Origin: Bin87 sp965220505
Lineage (GTDB): Bacteria; Chloroflexota; Dehalococcoidia; Lucifugimonadales; UBA3495
Length of the DNA: 64,000 nt
Reading direction: 5' to 3'
NCBI GenBank assembly: GCA_965220505.1
Contig: CBDCQE010000002.1
Location: 62,001 to 126,000, forward strand
In this document: in pieces, positions 1-7,749 of the stretch
Layout: the number at the start of each line of letters is the position of its first letter
Position numbering within the stretch: the stretch's first letter is position 1
Translations under genes and position numbers: made by a program
The notes under the pieces: generated by a model
What the model was told of the DNA's origin: nothing
The model's input: only the letters and a program-made list of their open reading frames with translations
The model's database searches: none

Positions 1-1
1 G

Positions 2-409
2 ATGACTCCGCCGTCGCTTCCACTGGCTGCGTATGTTGATACTACCTCGGTACTTCCCATCTCGTCCGGAGAGGAACCGGTTGCGACTGCTGTTCAACAG
101 CGCCTTGGCACGTTCCCACATCTCTTGTCGTCAAACGTGCTTGAGGCAGAGTTGCGCGTTGCTTTCCAGCGCGAGGGACAGGACTTCGACAGCAGTTTGA
201 TAGCAAACATCAATTGGATTTTCCCAAACCGTCGCCTGGATGCTGAAATGACAGCGGTACTGGAGTTTGCTCATCTTTCGCATACTCGTATGTGGCATCT
301 GGCCACTGCCACATTCTTCCGAAACGTGTTGCAAAGCGAATTGGCTTTCGTCACGCTGGACGAACAGCAGGAAACGGCGGCGCGCGAGTTGGGTTTCTTC
401 ATCCCCTGA
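2..409 (+). CDS. PIN-domain protein, VapC-like (array copy 1)
   Basis: A 135-residue PIN-fold protein, probably the RNase toxin of a type II toxin-antitoxin pair. The N-terminal Asp (AYVDTTS), the Glu in NVLEAELR, the WHLATA helix and the C-terminal TLDEQQ..A.ELGF block match PIN order. The third acidic residue, normally Asp four residues before ...HxATA, is Arg (TRMWHLATA), so activity is uncertain. Its partner would lie left of the window. Homologous to the genes at 723 and 1471; its last 59 bases plus stop and flank are repeated exactly at the end of the second copy. The ATG at base 2 aligns with the starts of the other copies, so the gene is probably complete. Confidence 0.75.
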   Translation: MTPPSLPLAAYVDTTSVLPISSGEEPVATAVQQRLGTFPHLLSSNVLEAELRVAFQREGQDFDSSLIANINWIFPNRRLDAEMTAVLEFAHLSHTRMWHLATATFFRNVLQSELAFVTLDEQQETAARELGFFIP

Positions 410-419
410 CGTATGGCTC
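351..419 (+). repeat. 69-bp exact direct repeat, first copy (second at 1087-1155)
   Basis: Bases 351-419 and 1087-1155 are identical over 69 positions and cover the 3' ends, stop codons and first bases of the flank of PIN copies 1 and 2. The rest of the two genes is clearly diverged, so the identity looks like a conversion tract or the junction of a tandem duplication. Confidence 0.9.
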
Positions 420-448
420 TGCGCTTGCCACCTGTCCTGCACCTACCC

Positions 449-476
449 CGTCATTCCCGCGAAAGCGGCAATCCAG
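449..476 (+). repeat. REP-like element, single arm
   Basis: CGTCATTCCCGCGAAAGCGG followed by CAATCCAG is a short imperfect hairpin of the same family as those near 21.87, 37.26, 40.83 and 46.13 kb. It lies in the gap between array copy 1 and the next small gene, just upstream of its ribosome binding site. Confidence 0.7.
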
Positions 477-504
477 ACTAACCTCTACAAGCGAGGTGAC
501 GACT

Positions 505-720
505 ATGAGCGATGAAAGCAGGCCGGCCGGACAGCACTTTGACGACGACCGGGAAGAGCGGCCCGTGCCTGACCCCGACGAACTCCGCCTTCTGCAAGAA
601 CTATTGGAGGAACTACGCGCCGAAGGGATTTTATCCGGCGACGCTGGCCCCCGCCAGCATCTGAAACCGGTCGCTCACATACCCGGCGCCCTGGCACGAT
701 TTTTGGCTGAACGTGGCTAG
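505..720 (+). CDS. Small acidic protein, putative antitoxin of the downstream PIN gene
   Basis: A 71-residue, charged protein ending 2 bases before the PIN gene at 723. The ATG at 505 follows GCGAGGTG at good spacing; a longer in-frame start at 292 would run through the preceding gene and repeat and is unlikely. The C-terminal half (ELLEELRAEGILSGDAGPR, then LKPVAH.PGALARFLAERG) is strongly conserved with the protein at 1270, while the N-terminus is variable and acidic. I do not recognise the family as a named antitoxin. Position and size suggest it neutralises the PIN protein; that is inference. Confidence 0.7.
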   Translation: MSDESRPAGQHFDDDREERPVPDPDELRLLQELLEELRAEGILSGDAGPRQHLKPVAHIPGALARFLAERG

Positions 721-722
721 GA

Positions 723-1145
723 ATGCCGACACCGCAACGCCAACTAGTTGCTTACCTAGATCCGACCGCCCTCATTCCCATCATATTTGGAGAGGAGCCG
801 GTTGGTACTGTTACTCAGGAGCGACTCGATAAATTCCCGGCGCTGATGTCATCAAACTTCCTTGAGACGGAATTGCGCGTTGCATTCGAACGTGCGGGCG
901 AAAATTTCGATCCTCGTTGGCTATCCGGTGTCGAGTGGGTTCTGCCAAACCGCCGCTTGGGAGCGGAAATGGCAAGATTGCAAGCGCTTGTTTCCCTGTC
1001 TTCGGCTCGTATGTGGCACCTTGCAAACGCAATGTATTTAGCAAGCAGGCAATCACTGACCAGCAGACAATTCCGGCTGGCCTTCATCACGCTGGACGAA
1101 CAGCAGGAAACGGCGGCGCGCGAGTTGGGTTTCTTCATCCCCTGA
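723..1145 (+). CDS. PIN-domain protein, VapC-like (array copy 2)
   Basis: 140 residues, PIN fold: AYLDPTA near the N-terminus, NFLETELR with the central Glu, ARMWHLANA helix and a terminal TLDEQQETAARELGF block. It starts two bases after the stop of its putative antitoxin, so the two are probably translationally coupled. As in copy 1, Arg replaces the Asp expected before the conserved His. Bases 1087-1155 are identical to 351-419, which implies recent duplication or gene conversion. Possibly an inactive or altered toxin. Confidence 0.75.
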   Translation: MPTPQRQLVAYLDPTALIPIIFGEEPVGTVTQERLDKFPALMSSNFLETELRVAFERAGENFDPRWLSGVEWVLPNRRLGAEMARLQALVSLSSARMWHLANAMYLASRQSLTSRQFRLAFITLDEQQETAARELGFFIP

Positions 1146-1269
1146 CGTATGGCTCCGCGTTTACCACCTGCCTATCTGCCCCAATCGGCTCTACGACAAG
1201 GCCGGCTTCCGCAGGCAGGCGAGGAACGGTGCGGGCGACCAAATACGCAACGCCTCAGATGAGTCTGAA

Positions 1270-1464
1270 ATGATTGACAAGTCGACAAGCGCGGCCGCGT
1301 CTGACGCGGAAGAGGAACCGGAGGAACTCCGTCAACTGTACCGGCAGTTGGCGGAACTGCGCGCCAAAGGGATTATATCCGGCGGCGAAGGGCCTCGGGA
1401 TAGCCTAAAGCCCACGGCACGGGCGCCGGGCGCGCTGGCCCGGTTTCTTGCCGATGGACGATAG
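1270..1464 (+). CDS. Small acidic protein, putative antitoxin of PIN copy 3
   Basis: 64 residues. Acidic N-terminus (DAEEEPEELRQ) followed by a helix-like LYRQLAELRAKGIISGGEGP segment and a C-terminal SLKPTARAPGALARFLADGR tail. The C-terminal 40 residues align closely with the protein at 505. It ends six bases before the PIN gene at 1471, the antitoxin-then-toxin order of VapBC-type operons. No known DNA-binding motif is obvious, so autoregulation cannot be claimed. Confidence 0.7.
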   Translation: MIDKSTSAAASDAEEEPEELRQLYRQLAELRAKGIISGGEGPRDSLKPTARAPGALARFLADGR

Positions 1465-1470
1465 CTCGGG

Positions 1471-1878
1471 ATGGTAGTAAACCTGCCGTTTCCACTGACG
1501 GCGTATGTTGATTCGTCCGCCGCCGTAGCCGTCGTTCTCGAGGAGCCGGGATGGGAAACCACGGCGCGACGGCTGGCGTCGTTTCCCATGCTGCTATCCG
1601 CCAACCTGCTGGAGGCGGAAGTGCGTTCTGTGTACGCTAGGGAGAGGCTGCAATACGACCCGAACGCGGTTTCCAGTATAGGATGGGTGCACCCTAACCG
1701 GTCGCTGGGCTCTGAAATGGCGAAAGCCCTGGAAGTAGGCGGCTATCTGAAAGGCGCCGACCTGTGGCACATCGCCACCGCTATGTACGTAGACGAAACC
1801 ATAATCGGTGGAATAGCCTTCATAACGCTGGATAACAGACAGCGTAACGTGGCGGCCAACCTGGGATTTGCAACCTGA
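1471..1878 (+). CDS. PIN-domain protein, VapC-like (array copy 3)
   Basis: 135 residues. Contains AYVDSSA (first Asp), NLLEAEVR (Glu), GADLWHIATA (third acidic residue present as Asp, unlike copies 1 and 2) and ITLDNRQRNVAANLGF. All acidic positions expected for a Mg-dependent PIN ribonuclease are therefore present, and this is the array member most likely to be an active toxin. It follows its putative antitoxin by six bases. No terminator is obvious downstream. Confidence 0.8.
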   Translation: MVVNLPFPLTAYVDSSAAVAVVLEEPGWETTARRLASFPMLLSANLLEAEVRSVYARERLQYDPNAVSSIGWVHPNRSLGSEMAKALEVGGYLKGADLWHIATAMYVDETIIGGIAFITLDNRQRNVAANLGFAT

Positions 1879-2130
1879 ACCCAGCAGAGTTTACCTTGAG
1901 GGTTAGAGCAGTTCACTAAACGGCACCGCATTTCCAGAACGGTGTAAAACACAAGCCGCGATAACTAGATACTCGGTAGCAGTAATGGAGTACATCAGAA
2001 AATTCTGGCAATTAAGGACGGGAGTAGTCATGTCTTCATCGGATTCGTTTCTGATGTGACTGAATTGGATGGTGACTCTGACAATTATCCTTCTGTATAA
2101 CTTTATGTACCGCTATATGGGTGCTATACG

Positions 2131-2901
2131 TTGCCTCCCAGGACTAACTGGACGCGCGAGCAACTGCTGGTGGCGTTCGCGCTTTACTGCCGAATACCTT
2201 TCGCCAGGATCAGCTCCCGCAACCCCGATATCATGCGGGCTGCGGCTGCTATTGGGCGGACGCCGTCGGCTCTGTCTATGAAGATGGGCAACATCGCCAG
2301 CCTCGACCCAGCGATCACGTCAACAGGCCGCAAGGGACTGCGGGCCGCCTCTGCGAATGACCGCGCTATGTGGGAAGAGATGACCAGTGATTGGGAACGC
2401 TTTGCCATCGAATGTGAACAAGCCCTGCTGGCGACTGAGGCGATGCCGGAAACCGTGGTTGAACAGGCCATACCAGACTATGACGACTTGCCCATTGGTG
2501 AAGACCGGGTCGTGCGCGCCACCACTCGCGTAGGGCAGCGGTTCTTCCGCGCGGCAGTTATGAGCGCATACAACGAACATTGCTGCATCACCGGGCTGGC
2601 CATTCCCCAGTTGCTCATCGCAAGCCACATCATCCCCTGGCGTCACGATCCAGCTAACCGGACCAATCCGAAGAACGGGTTGTTGCTGTCTGCGCTTCAT
2701 GACAAAGCATTCGACGCGGGACTGTTGACCATCAACGATGATATGACCGTCCAAGTCTCACGTAAGCGCATCGCGTCCGCTGGCGAGTTCTTCTCATCTG
2801 CCGTCGGCTCTTACGAAGGCCGGCCCATTACGTTGCCGGAGAAGTTCGCGCCGGATAGAGATTTCCTTGCCTATCACCGGGAGCATATTTTTCAAGGGTA
2901 A
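2131..2901 (+). CDS. HNH endonuclease family protein
   Basis: 256 residues starting at TTG (no ATG fits well). The N-terminal half is helical and begins with NWTREQLLVAFALYCRIPF, a segment seen in stand-alone HNH restriction-like proteins. The C-terminal half holds the nuclease: CCITGLAIPQLLIASHIIPW supplies the first His, followed by NPKNGLLLSALHDKAFDAGL with the Asn and second His of the HNH motif. It stands alone, with no methyltransferase or other defence gene adjacent. A role in restriction or mobile-element biology is possible but not shown. Confidence 0.8.
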   Translation: MPPRTNWTREQLLVAFALYCRIPFARISSRNPDIMRAAAAIGRTPSALSMKMGNIASLDPAITSTGRKGLRAASANDRAMWEEMTSDWERFAIECEQALLATEAMPETVVEQAIPDYDDLPIGEDRVVRATTRVGQRFFRAAVMSAYNEHCCITGLAIPQLLIASHIIPWRHDPANRTNPKNGLLLSALHDKAFDAGLLTINDDMTVQVSRKRIASAGEFFSSAVGSYEGRPITLPEKFAPDRDFLAYHREHIFQG

Positions 2902-3083
2902 ACCGTTTTGGGTAGCCGTCCTTATCCCCATCAACCAACCTAAAATAGCCACCTCTGCACGTGGCTCACCAGAGATGGAAAGCTGCCATAGCGCGATATG
3001 CTGCGACTGTACTTTAACGACCTCACTCTCGGAATCAGGCGCATCATCAGCTTGTCACACAGCAAAGCCTTACGAAATCTCGG

Positions 3084-3112
3084 TTGCTTATTCTCCCGTG
3101 ACGTGTTAGCCT
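3084..3112 (+). promoter_or_regulatory. Candidate promoter of rpsO
   Basis: TTGCTT (3084-3089), 17-base spacer, TAGCCT (3107-3112) preceded by TGT as an extended -10. It leaves a leader of about 45 bases before the rpsO start. Pattern match only. Confidence 0.4.
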
Positions 3113-3162
3113 GTTTTGCGAAAGACAGAAGAAACCCAAAAAGAGAAGGTACGAAGCCCGTA

Positions 3163-3429
3163 ATGTTGGACGCTGACGTCAAGCAAAGGATCATCGAGGA
3201 ATATCGAGCACACGAGTCGGACACCGGCTCAACTGAACTCCAGGTCGCCATGCTCACCGAGCGCATTCGGCAGGTGACCGACCATCTACGCACCCATCGC
3301 AAGGACGTGCACTCCCGGCGGGGCTTGGTGACGATGGTTTCCAAGCGGCGTCGATTGCTCAATTACCTCAGCCGCGAGGATGTAGGCCGCTATCAGAGCC
3401 TCATCGGGCGGCTCGGGTTGCGTCGGTAA
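3163..3429 (+). CDS. rpsO: 30S ribosomal protein S15
   Basis: 88 residues, the usual length of S15 (about 89). The core DTGSTELQVAMLTERI, then TDHLRTHRKDVHSRRGL and SKRRRLLNYL, are the conserved S15 helices that bind 16S rRNA helices 20-22. The start is the ATG at 3163 after AGAGAAGGT; an upstream extension to 2998 does not resemble S15. It lies directly upstream of pnp, the common rpsO-pnp order in bacteria. Confidence 0.97.
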   Translation: MLDADVKQRIIEEYRAHESDTGSTELQVAMLTERIRQVTDHLRTHRKDVHSRRGLVTMVSKRRRLLNYLSREDVGRYQSLIGRLGLRR

Positions 3430-3818
3430 TTCGGCCCGAAGCGCCGAAACCCGGCATACGCACACGCTCCCAACAGCCGGCCGGAATAAGAACCTGCCGG
3501 TTCTCCCACCCGATAGACGGCTCCTCCGGTCGCCGTGGTCGGCGCCCGGATTGGATCGTCCGGGGGGTCACCCCCGAACCGGAACCTTTCCCCGCCAGCA
3601 AAGCCGTGATCCAACGCTCAACGTAACAATTTCAGAACGCTTCAAATATTGTCCATACGCCCGGCTACCGGGCAGCGCGGTTTGAGCGCGGGAGCGGGAA
3701 GCATCGAATTGCGGCGACAGAATGTGCCATCAAAAACCAGAATGAAAACCGGCCCCTATGCACACGTAGCAGGTTGGTAGCAACAACGATGGAAGAAGAG
3801 GTAGAGAGAACTGCTGTT
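3430..3818. other. rpsO-pnp intergenic gap
   Basis: About 390 bases without a convincing gene. It contains GC-rich inverted segments (for example GGGGGGTCACCCCC at about 3560-3573) and an AT-richer stretch at 3620-3655. It may hold the pnp promoter and leader; PNPase autoregulates through its leader in other bacteria. I see no clear -10/-35 pair. Confidence 0.4.
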
Positions 3819-6419
3819 ATGACAACTATAGACGCCGCCCAAGAATTGATGAACCCCTTCTCCATTGACGGCGAGATCGGCGGGCATCCCATAACCCTGG
3901 AGACCGGTCGACTGGCCCAGCAGGCCCACGGCGCCGTGACCATCACCTGCGGAGAGACCATCCTGCTGGCCACCGCCGTGATGTCCGACCAGGCCCGCGA
4001 GGGCATCGACTTCCTGCCGCTGACCGTAGAGTTCGAAGAGCGATTGTACGCCGTGGGCAAGATTCCCGGCAGCTTCTTCCGCCGCGAGGGACGCCCCGGC
4101 ACCGAGGCCATCCTGTCCGCCCGCCTGACCGACCGTAGCATCCGCCCGCTGTTCCCCAAGGGACTGCACAACGAGGTGCAGGTGATCATCACCGTGCTGT
4201 CGGTGGACGAGGACCATCCGCCCGAAACCCTGGGCATGGTTGCCGCATCGGCCGCCCTGTCTCTCAGCCAGATCCCATTTGAAGGTCCCATCGGCGCCTG
4301 CCGCGTCACCTGGGACGGCAACAACTACGCCATCAACCCCAGCTTCCAGCGCAGCAACTCCGCTGATCTCAACATGGTGGTGGCCAGCAACCGCGACGCC
4401 ATCATGATGGTCGAGTCGGGCTCCGTCGAGGTTTCCGAAGAGGTCATCCTGGAGGGCATCCGGCTGGCCCACGAGAGCAACGTCCAGACCATCGAGTTGA
4501 TCGACCGGCTGGTGGCCGAACGCGGCGCCGACAAGACCGAAGTCCACTTCGACTACTCGGAAACCGAGGAGCGCCAGAAGAAGGTCGACGCCCTGGTCAA
4601 CGGCCGCATCTCCGAGGTGCTGGAGCGCAATTCCTTCAAGAGCGAGCGCGACTCCAGCCTGGACGCGGTCGAGTCGGAAGTTGCCGCGCAGTTGGCCGAC
4701 GACTATTCCAGCGGCGACATCGCCGAGGCCTTCAAGAACCTGGTCAAGAAGGAAGTGCGCGGGCGCATCCTCAACCAGAACGTCCGACCCGACGGGCGCC
4801 AGACCACCGAGATCCGTCCCATCACCTGCAGCGTCGGGGAACTGCCCCGCGCCCACGGCAGCGGCCTGTTCACCCGGGGGCAGACCCAGGTGCTCTCGAT
4901 AGCCACGCTGGCTTCGCTGTCCATGAAGCAGACCCTGGACACCGTGGGGCCGGAGAACACCAAGCAGTTCATGCACCACTACAACTTCCCGCCCTACAGC
5001 GTCGGCGAGGCCCGGCGGGTGGGTTCCCCCGGCCGGCGTGAAATCGGCCACGGCGCCCTGGCCGAGCGGGCGATCCTGGCGGCCATGCCCTCCGAAGAGG
5101 ACTTCCCCTACACCGTGCGCGTGGTCAGCGAGGTGCTGGCTTCCAACGGCTCCACGTCCATGGGCAGCGTTTGCGGCTCGTCCATGGCCCTCATGGACGC
5201 CGGCGTACCGCTGCGGGCTCCCGTGGCCGGCATCGCCATGGGCCTGATCACCGACGCCGACAGCGACCGCTACGCCATCCTCAGCGACATCCAGGGCATC
5301 GAGGACTTCCTCGGCGACATGGACTTCAAGGTCGCCGGCACCCAGAAGGGCATCAACGCCCTGCAGATGGACGTCAAGATCGACGGTCTGACCCAGGAAC
5401 TCCTGAGCGAGGCCCTGGAGCAGGCTCGTGTCGGCCGCCTGCACATCCTGGACCGCATGTCCGAGGCCATCACCGAGCCGAGGGCTCAGATGAGCCGGTA
5501 TGCCCCCAAGCTGGTCAAGATGCAGATCCCCGTCGAGAAGATCGGCGCCCTCATCGGCCCCGGCGGGCGCGTCATCCGCGCCATCCAGGAGGAGACCGGC
5601 TGCGGCATCGACGTTTCCGACGACGGCGGCGTCATCATCTCCTCCAACGACCAGACCATGATCGAACTGGCCCGCAGCCGCGTCGACGGCCTGACCCGCG
5701 ACCCAGAGGTGGGCGACATCATCACGGGCAAGATCACCCGCACCACCAACTTCGGCGTCTTCGTGGAGCTAACCCCCGGCGGCAAGGACGGCCTGGTGCG
5801 CAACGAAGACCTGGGCGACCTGGCCTACGAGAACGTGGACATCGGCCAGGAAATCACCGTGATGATCCACGAGATCGACCACATGGGCCGCATCAACCTG
5901 TCGCGGCGCGCCCTGATGGGCGACACCGAGCCACCGGCTCCCCGACCCGAACGGGGAGGGTTCGATGATCGCGGCGACCGTGATCGCGGGCCGCGCGGCG
6001 GCTTTGGCGGCGGCGGAGATCGTGGTGGACGCGGCGGCTACGGCGGCGGTGGAGACCGCGGCGGACGCGGCGGCTACGGCGGTGACCGCGATCGCGGTGG
6101 GCGTGGTGGCTACGGCGGCGGTGGAGACCGCGGCGGACGCGGCGGCTACGGCGGTGGTGGTGGACGTGGCGGCGATCGTTCCGGACCGGGACGCGGCGGT
6201 CCCGGTGGCGACCGCGACCGGGGCGGACGCGGCGGTGGCTACGGCGGCGGAGACCGCGATCGCAGCGGCCCCAGCCGCGGCCGGGAACGCGGGAGCATGC
6301 TGGGCAACGAGTCCAACGACCGTGGGCAGGGACCGCGCCGCTATCCTAACCGTTCCACCGGCGGAAGCCGCAACCCGTCCGACCGCCGGTTCCTGGGCGG
6401 CGGCGGCGCACGCCGCTAG
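3819..6419 (+). CDS. pnp: Polyribonucleotide nucleotidyltransferase (PNPase) with Gly/Arg-rich tail
   Basis: Phosphorolytic 3'-5' exoribonuclease. Two RNase PH domains (GEIGGHPITLETGRLAQQAH near the start; the second around PDGRQTTEIRPITC) flank an alpha-helical linker. A KH domain follows (GALIGPGGRVIRAIQEETG, residues about 577-615), then S1 (GDIITGKITRTTNFGVFVEL, from about 631). After S1 there is an extra tail of about 160 residues made of RGG/GGYGGGGDRGGRGG repeats. The core is normal in length, so the tail is an addition. The start is uncertain: ATG 3819 (GAGAGA upstream) or ATG 3789. Follows rpsO. Confidence 0.97.
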   Translation: MTTIDAAQELMNPFSIDGEIGGHPITLETGRLAQQAHGAVTITCGETILLATAVMSDQAREGIDFLPLTVEFEERLYAVGKIPGSFFRREGRPGTEAILSARLTDRSIRPLFPKGLHNEVQVIITVLSVDEDHPPETLGMVAASAALSLSQIPFEGPIGACRVTWDGNNYAINPSFQRSNSADLNMVVASNRDAIMMVESGSVEVSEEVILEGIRLAHESNVQTIELIDRLVAERGADKTEVHFDYSETEERQKKVDALVNGRISEVLERNSFKSERDSSLDAVESEVAAQLADDYSSGDIAEAFKNLVKKEVRGRILNQNVRPDGRQTTEIRPITCSVGELPRAHGSGLFTRGQTQVLSIATLASLSMKQTLDTVGPENTKQFMHHYNFPPYSVGEARRVGSPGRREIGHGALAERAILAAMPSEEDFPYTVRVVSEVLASNGSTSMGSVCGSSMALMDAGVPLRAPVAGIAMGLITDADSDRYAILSDIQGIEDFLGDMDFKVAGTQKGINALQMDVKIDGLTQELLSEALEQARVGRLHILDRMSEAITEPRAQMSRYAPKLVKMQIPVEKIGALIGPGGRVIRAIQEETGCGIDVSDDGGVIISSNDQTMIELARSRVDGLTRDPEVGDIITGKITRTTNFGVFVELTPGGKDGLVRNEDLGDLAYENVDIGQEITVMIHEIDHMGRINLSRRALMGDTEPPAPRPERGGFDDRGDRDRGPRGGFGGGGDRGGRGGYGGGGDRGGRGGYGGDRDRGGRGGYGGGGDRGGRGGYGGGGGRGGDRSGPGRGGPGGDRDRGGRGGGYGGGDRDRSGPSRGRERGSMLGNESNDRGQGPRRYPNRSTGGSRNPSDRRFLGGGGARR
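5960..6260 (+). repeat. Tandem GC-rich repeats encoding the RGG-type tail of PNPase
   Basis: Imperfect units of about 30-45 bases encode GGRGGYGGGGDRGGRGGYGG-like segments. The units are in frame, and the reading frame stays open to the stop at 6417-6419. The repeat also opens long Ala-rich ORFs in other frames, which are artefacts. Confidence 0.85.
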
Positions 6420-6449
6420 TCCGGAGGCGGACGGATAATCCGACGCAAC

Positions 6450-6480
6450 GGGGCAGGTTTCGCACCTGCCCCTCACCTTG
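6450..6480 (+). terminator. Possible terminator after pnp
   Basis: GGGGCAGGT (6450-6458), loop TTCGC, ACCTGCCCC (6464-6472) form a 9-bp stem, followed only by TCACCTTGT. The weak T-tract makes it a doubtful intrinsic terminator. Confidence 0.45.
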
Positions 6481-6621
6481 TATCGCCGGGATGGGCACTG
6501 CTGGGCCGTGCCGTCGCTGGTGATTCAGCGACCCGCTCAGCGGCTATGTTATCCTGTAATCGGCGCGGCATGATGCCGGCACAATACGCCCTGCTGTTTT
6601 AGGGGATTGGGAGGCGATGTA

Positions 6622-7311
6622 ATGCCCGTAATTACCATCAACGGCCCCATCGGGGCCGGCTCCATCGCCGTCGGGCAACAGGTTGCCCATGACCTGCATC
6701 TCAACTACGTGGACCGCATGGTCTTCGCCGAGGCCGCTCGCATCATCGGCTCCCCGGTATCCAACCTGATCGCCAAGGAACAACGGGTGGAGCGGTTCGG
6801 TGACCGGGTGACGGCCCTGCTGGGTCGGGTCCTGGAACGGGCCGCCGTGTCGGGGGACTATGACCTCGGCGTCGGCATCGAGACGCTGCCGGAGACTTAC
6901 CACGAACTGGCCGGCGAACCCTCTTCGCGGATGCAGCGCGTGAATGACCAGGTCTTCATCGACACCACCCGCGAAGTGGTGCGCAACCTGGCCCAGGCGG
7001 GTCACGTGGTGATCATCGGCCGCGGCGCCAACATCATTCTCGGCGACACGCCGGGCGTTCTGCATGTTGGCATGCTGGCCCCCATGTCGCGACGCGTGAC
7101 AACCATCATGGAACGCGAGCACCTCGATGAAACCCAGGCTCGCTCCTACCTGGAAGGCCTCGAGGAAGCGCGGGTGAAATTTTTCCAGAAGTTCTTCAAG
7201 GTGTCGCCCCTGGACCCGACGCTGTACCACATGATGCTGGACATGGGTCACATGAGCGACGCCACCGCAGCCAAGATCATTGCCCACGCTGCCGGCGATT
7301 TGGAGCACTGA
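6622..7311 (+). CDS. Cytidylate kinase-like P-loop protein
   Basis: 229 residues; ATG at 6622 after GGGAGGCG. The N-terminus ITINGPIGAGSIAVGQQVAHDL is a P-loop of the cytidylate-kinase-like family, in which the usual GxxGxGKS is relaxed to GPIGAGSIAVG with no Lys. VVIIGRGANIIL and the RRVTTIMERE...A.SYLE..E..R segment match that family. It probably phosphorylates a nucleotide-like small molecule; the substrate is unknown. It lies between pnp and a small ABM-fold gene in the same direction. Confidence 0.8.
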   Translation: MPVITINGPIGAGSIAVGQQVAHDLHLNYVDRMVFAEAARIIGSPVSNLIAKEQRVERFGDRVTALLGRVLERAAVSGDYDLGVGIETLPETYHELAGEPSSRMQRVNDQVFIDTTREVVRNLAQAGHVVIIGRGANIILGDTPGVLHVGMLAPMSRRVTTIMEREHLDETQARSYLEGLEEARVKFFQKFFKVSPLDPTLYHMMLDMGHMSDATAAKIIAHAAGDLEH

Positions 7312-7371
7312 ATTACGCTGATAATGCCGGCCGCTGACCGGCCGGCCCAACGCCAAGGAGGATACACGGAT

Positions 7372-7665
7372 ATGTTCATCAGGATGGTCTGGGGCAAGCT
7401 TCGCGCGGGTTCCTGGGAGGAATTCGAGCGGCACTACCACGAGCGCGTTGCCACGGGTGCGCCCCCCCAGGGATTGAAAGAGCGGCAATTGATCCGCAGC
7501 ACGGAAGATCCCGACGAAGGGATCAGCGTCAGCGTTTGGGACACGCTGGGCGACCTGCGCGCCTACGAGACCAGCGAGTTCCGCGCCAACATCGCTCGCG
7601 AGGTCGAACACCTCTACCGGGGCGAGTACTGGGTGAAGCACTTCGAAGTCGCGTCCACCGACTGA
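7372..7665 (+). CDS. Small ABM (antibiotic biosynthesis monooxygenase)-like protein
   Basis: 97 residues; ATG at 7372 after an excellent AAGGAGG. A single ferredoxin-like alpha/beta fold is suggested by FIRMVWGKLRAGSWEEFERHY at the N-terminus, GISVSVWDTLGDLRAYE in the middle and YWVKHFEV at the end. Such dimeric proteins act as monooxygenases or heme/quinone-binding proteins; the substrate cannot be read from sequence. A strong terminator follows. Confidence 0.6.
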   Translation: MFIRMVWGKLRAGSWEEFERHYHERVATGAPPQGLKERQLIRSTEDPDEGISVSVWDTLGDLRAYETSEFRANIAREVEHLYRGEYWVKHFEVASTD

Positions 7666-7694
7666 CGCGGTATCGCACGCAGCACGCACTATAA

Positions 7695-7729
7695 GGCCCC
7701 GCTCCGTTTGGAGCGGGGCCTCGCTTTTT
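7695..7729 (+). terminator. Rho-independent terminator
   Basis: GGCCCCGCTCC (7695-7705), loop GTTT, GGAGCGGGGCC (7710-7720), then TCGCTTTTT. A perfect 11-bp stem with a T-tract. It sits between convergent genes and ends the plus-strand rpsO-pnp side. Confidence 0.9.
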
Positions 7730-7749
7730 GGCCGCCGTGCAGGATATAG

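Noticed and set aside
2069..2281. 70-codon ORF overlapping the HNH gene start
   Set aside because: Different frame over the HNH N-terminus, with no recognisable domain.
5769..6476. Ala/Thr-rich minus-strand ORF and Ala-rich plus-frame ORF over the pnp tail
   Set aside because: Both arise from the GC-rich tandem repeat in other frames; the pnp frame is continuous through it.
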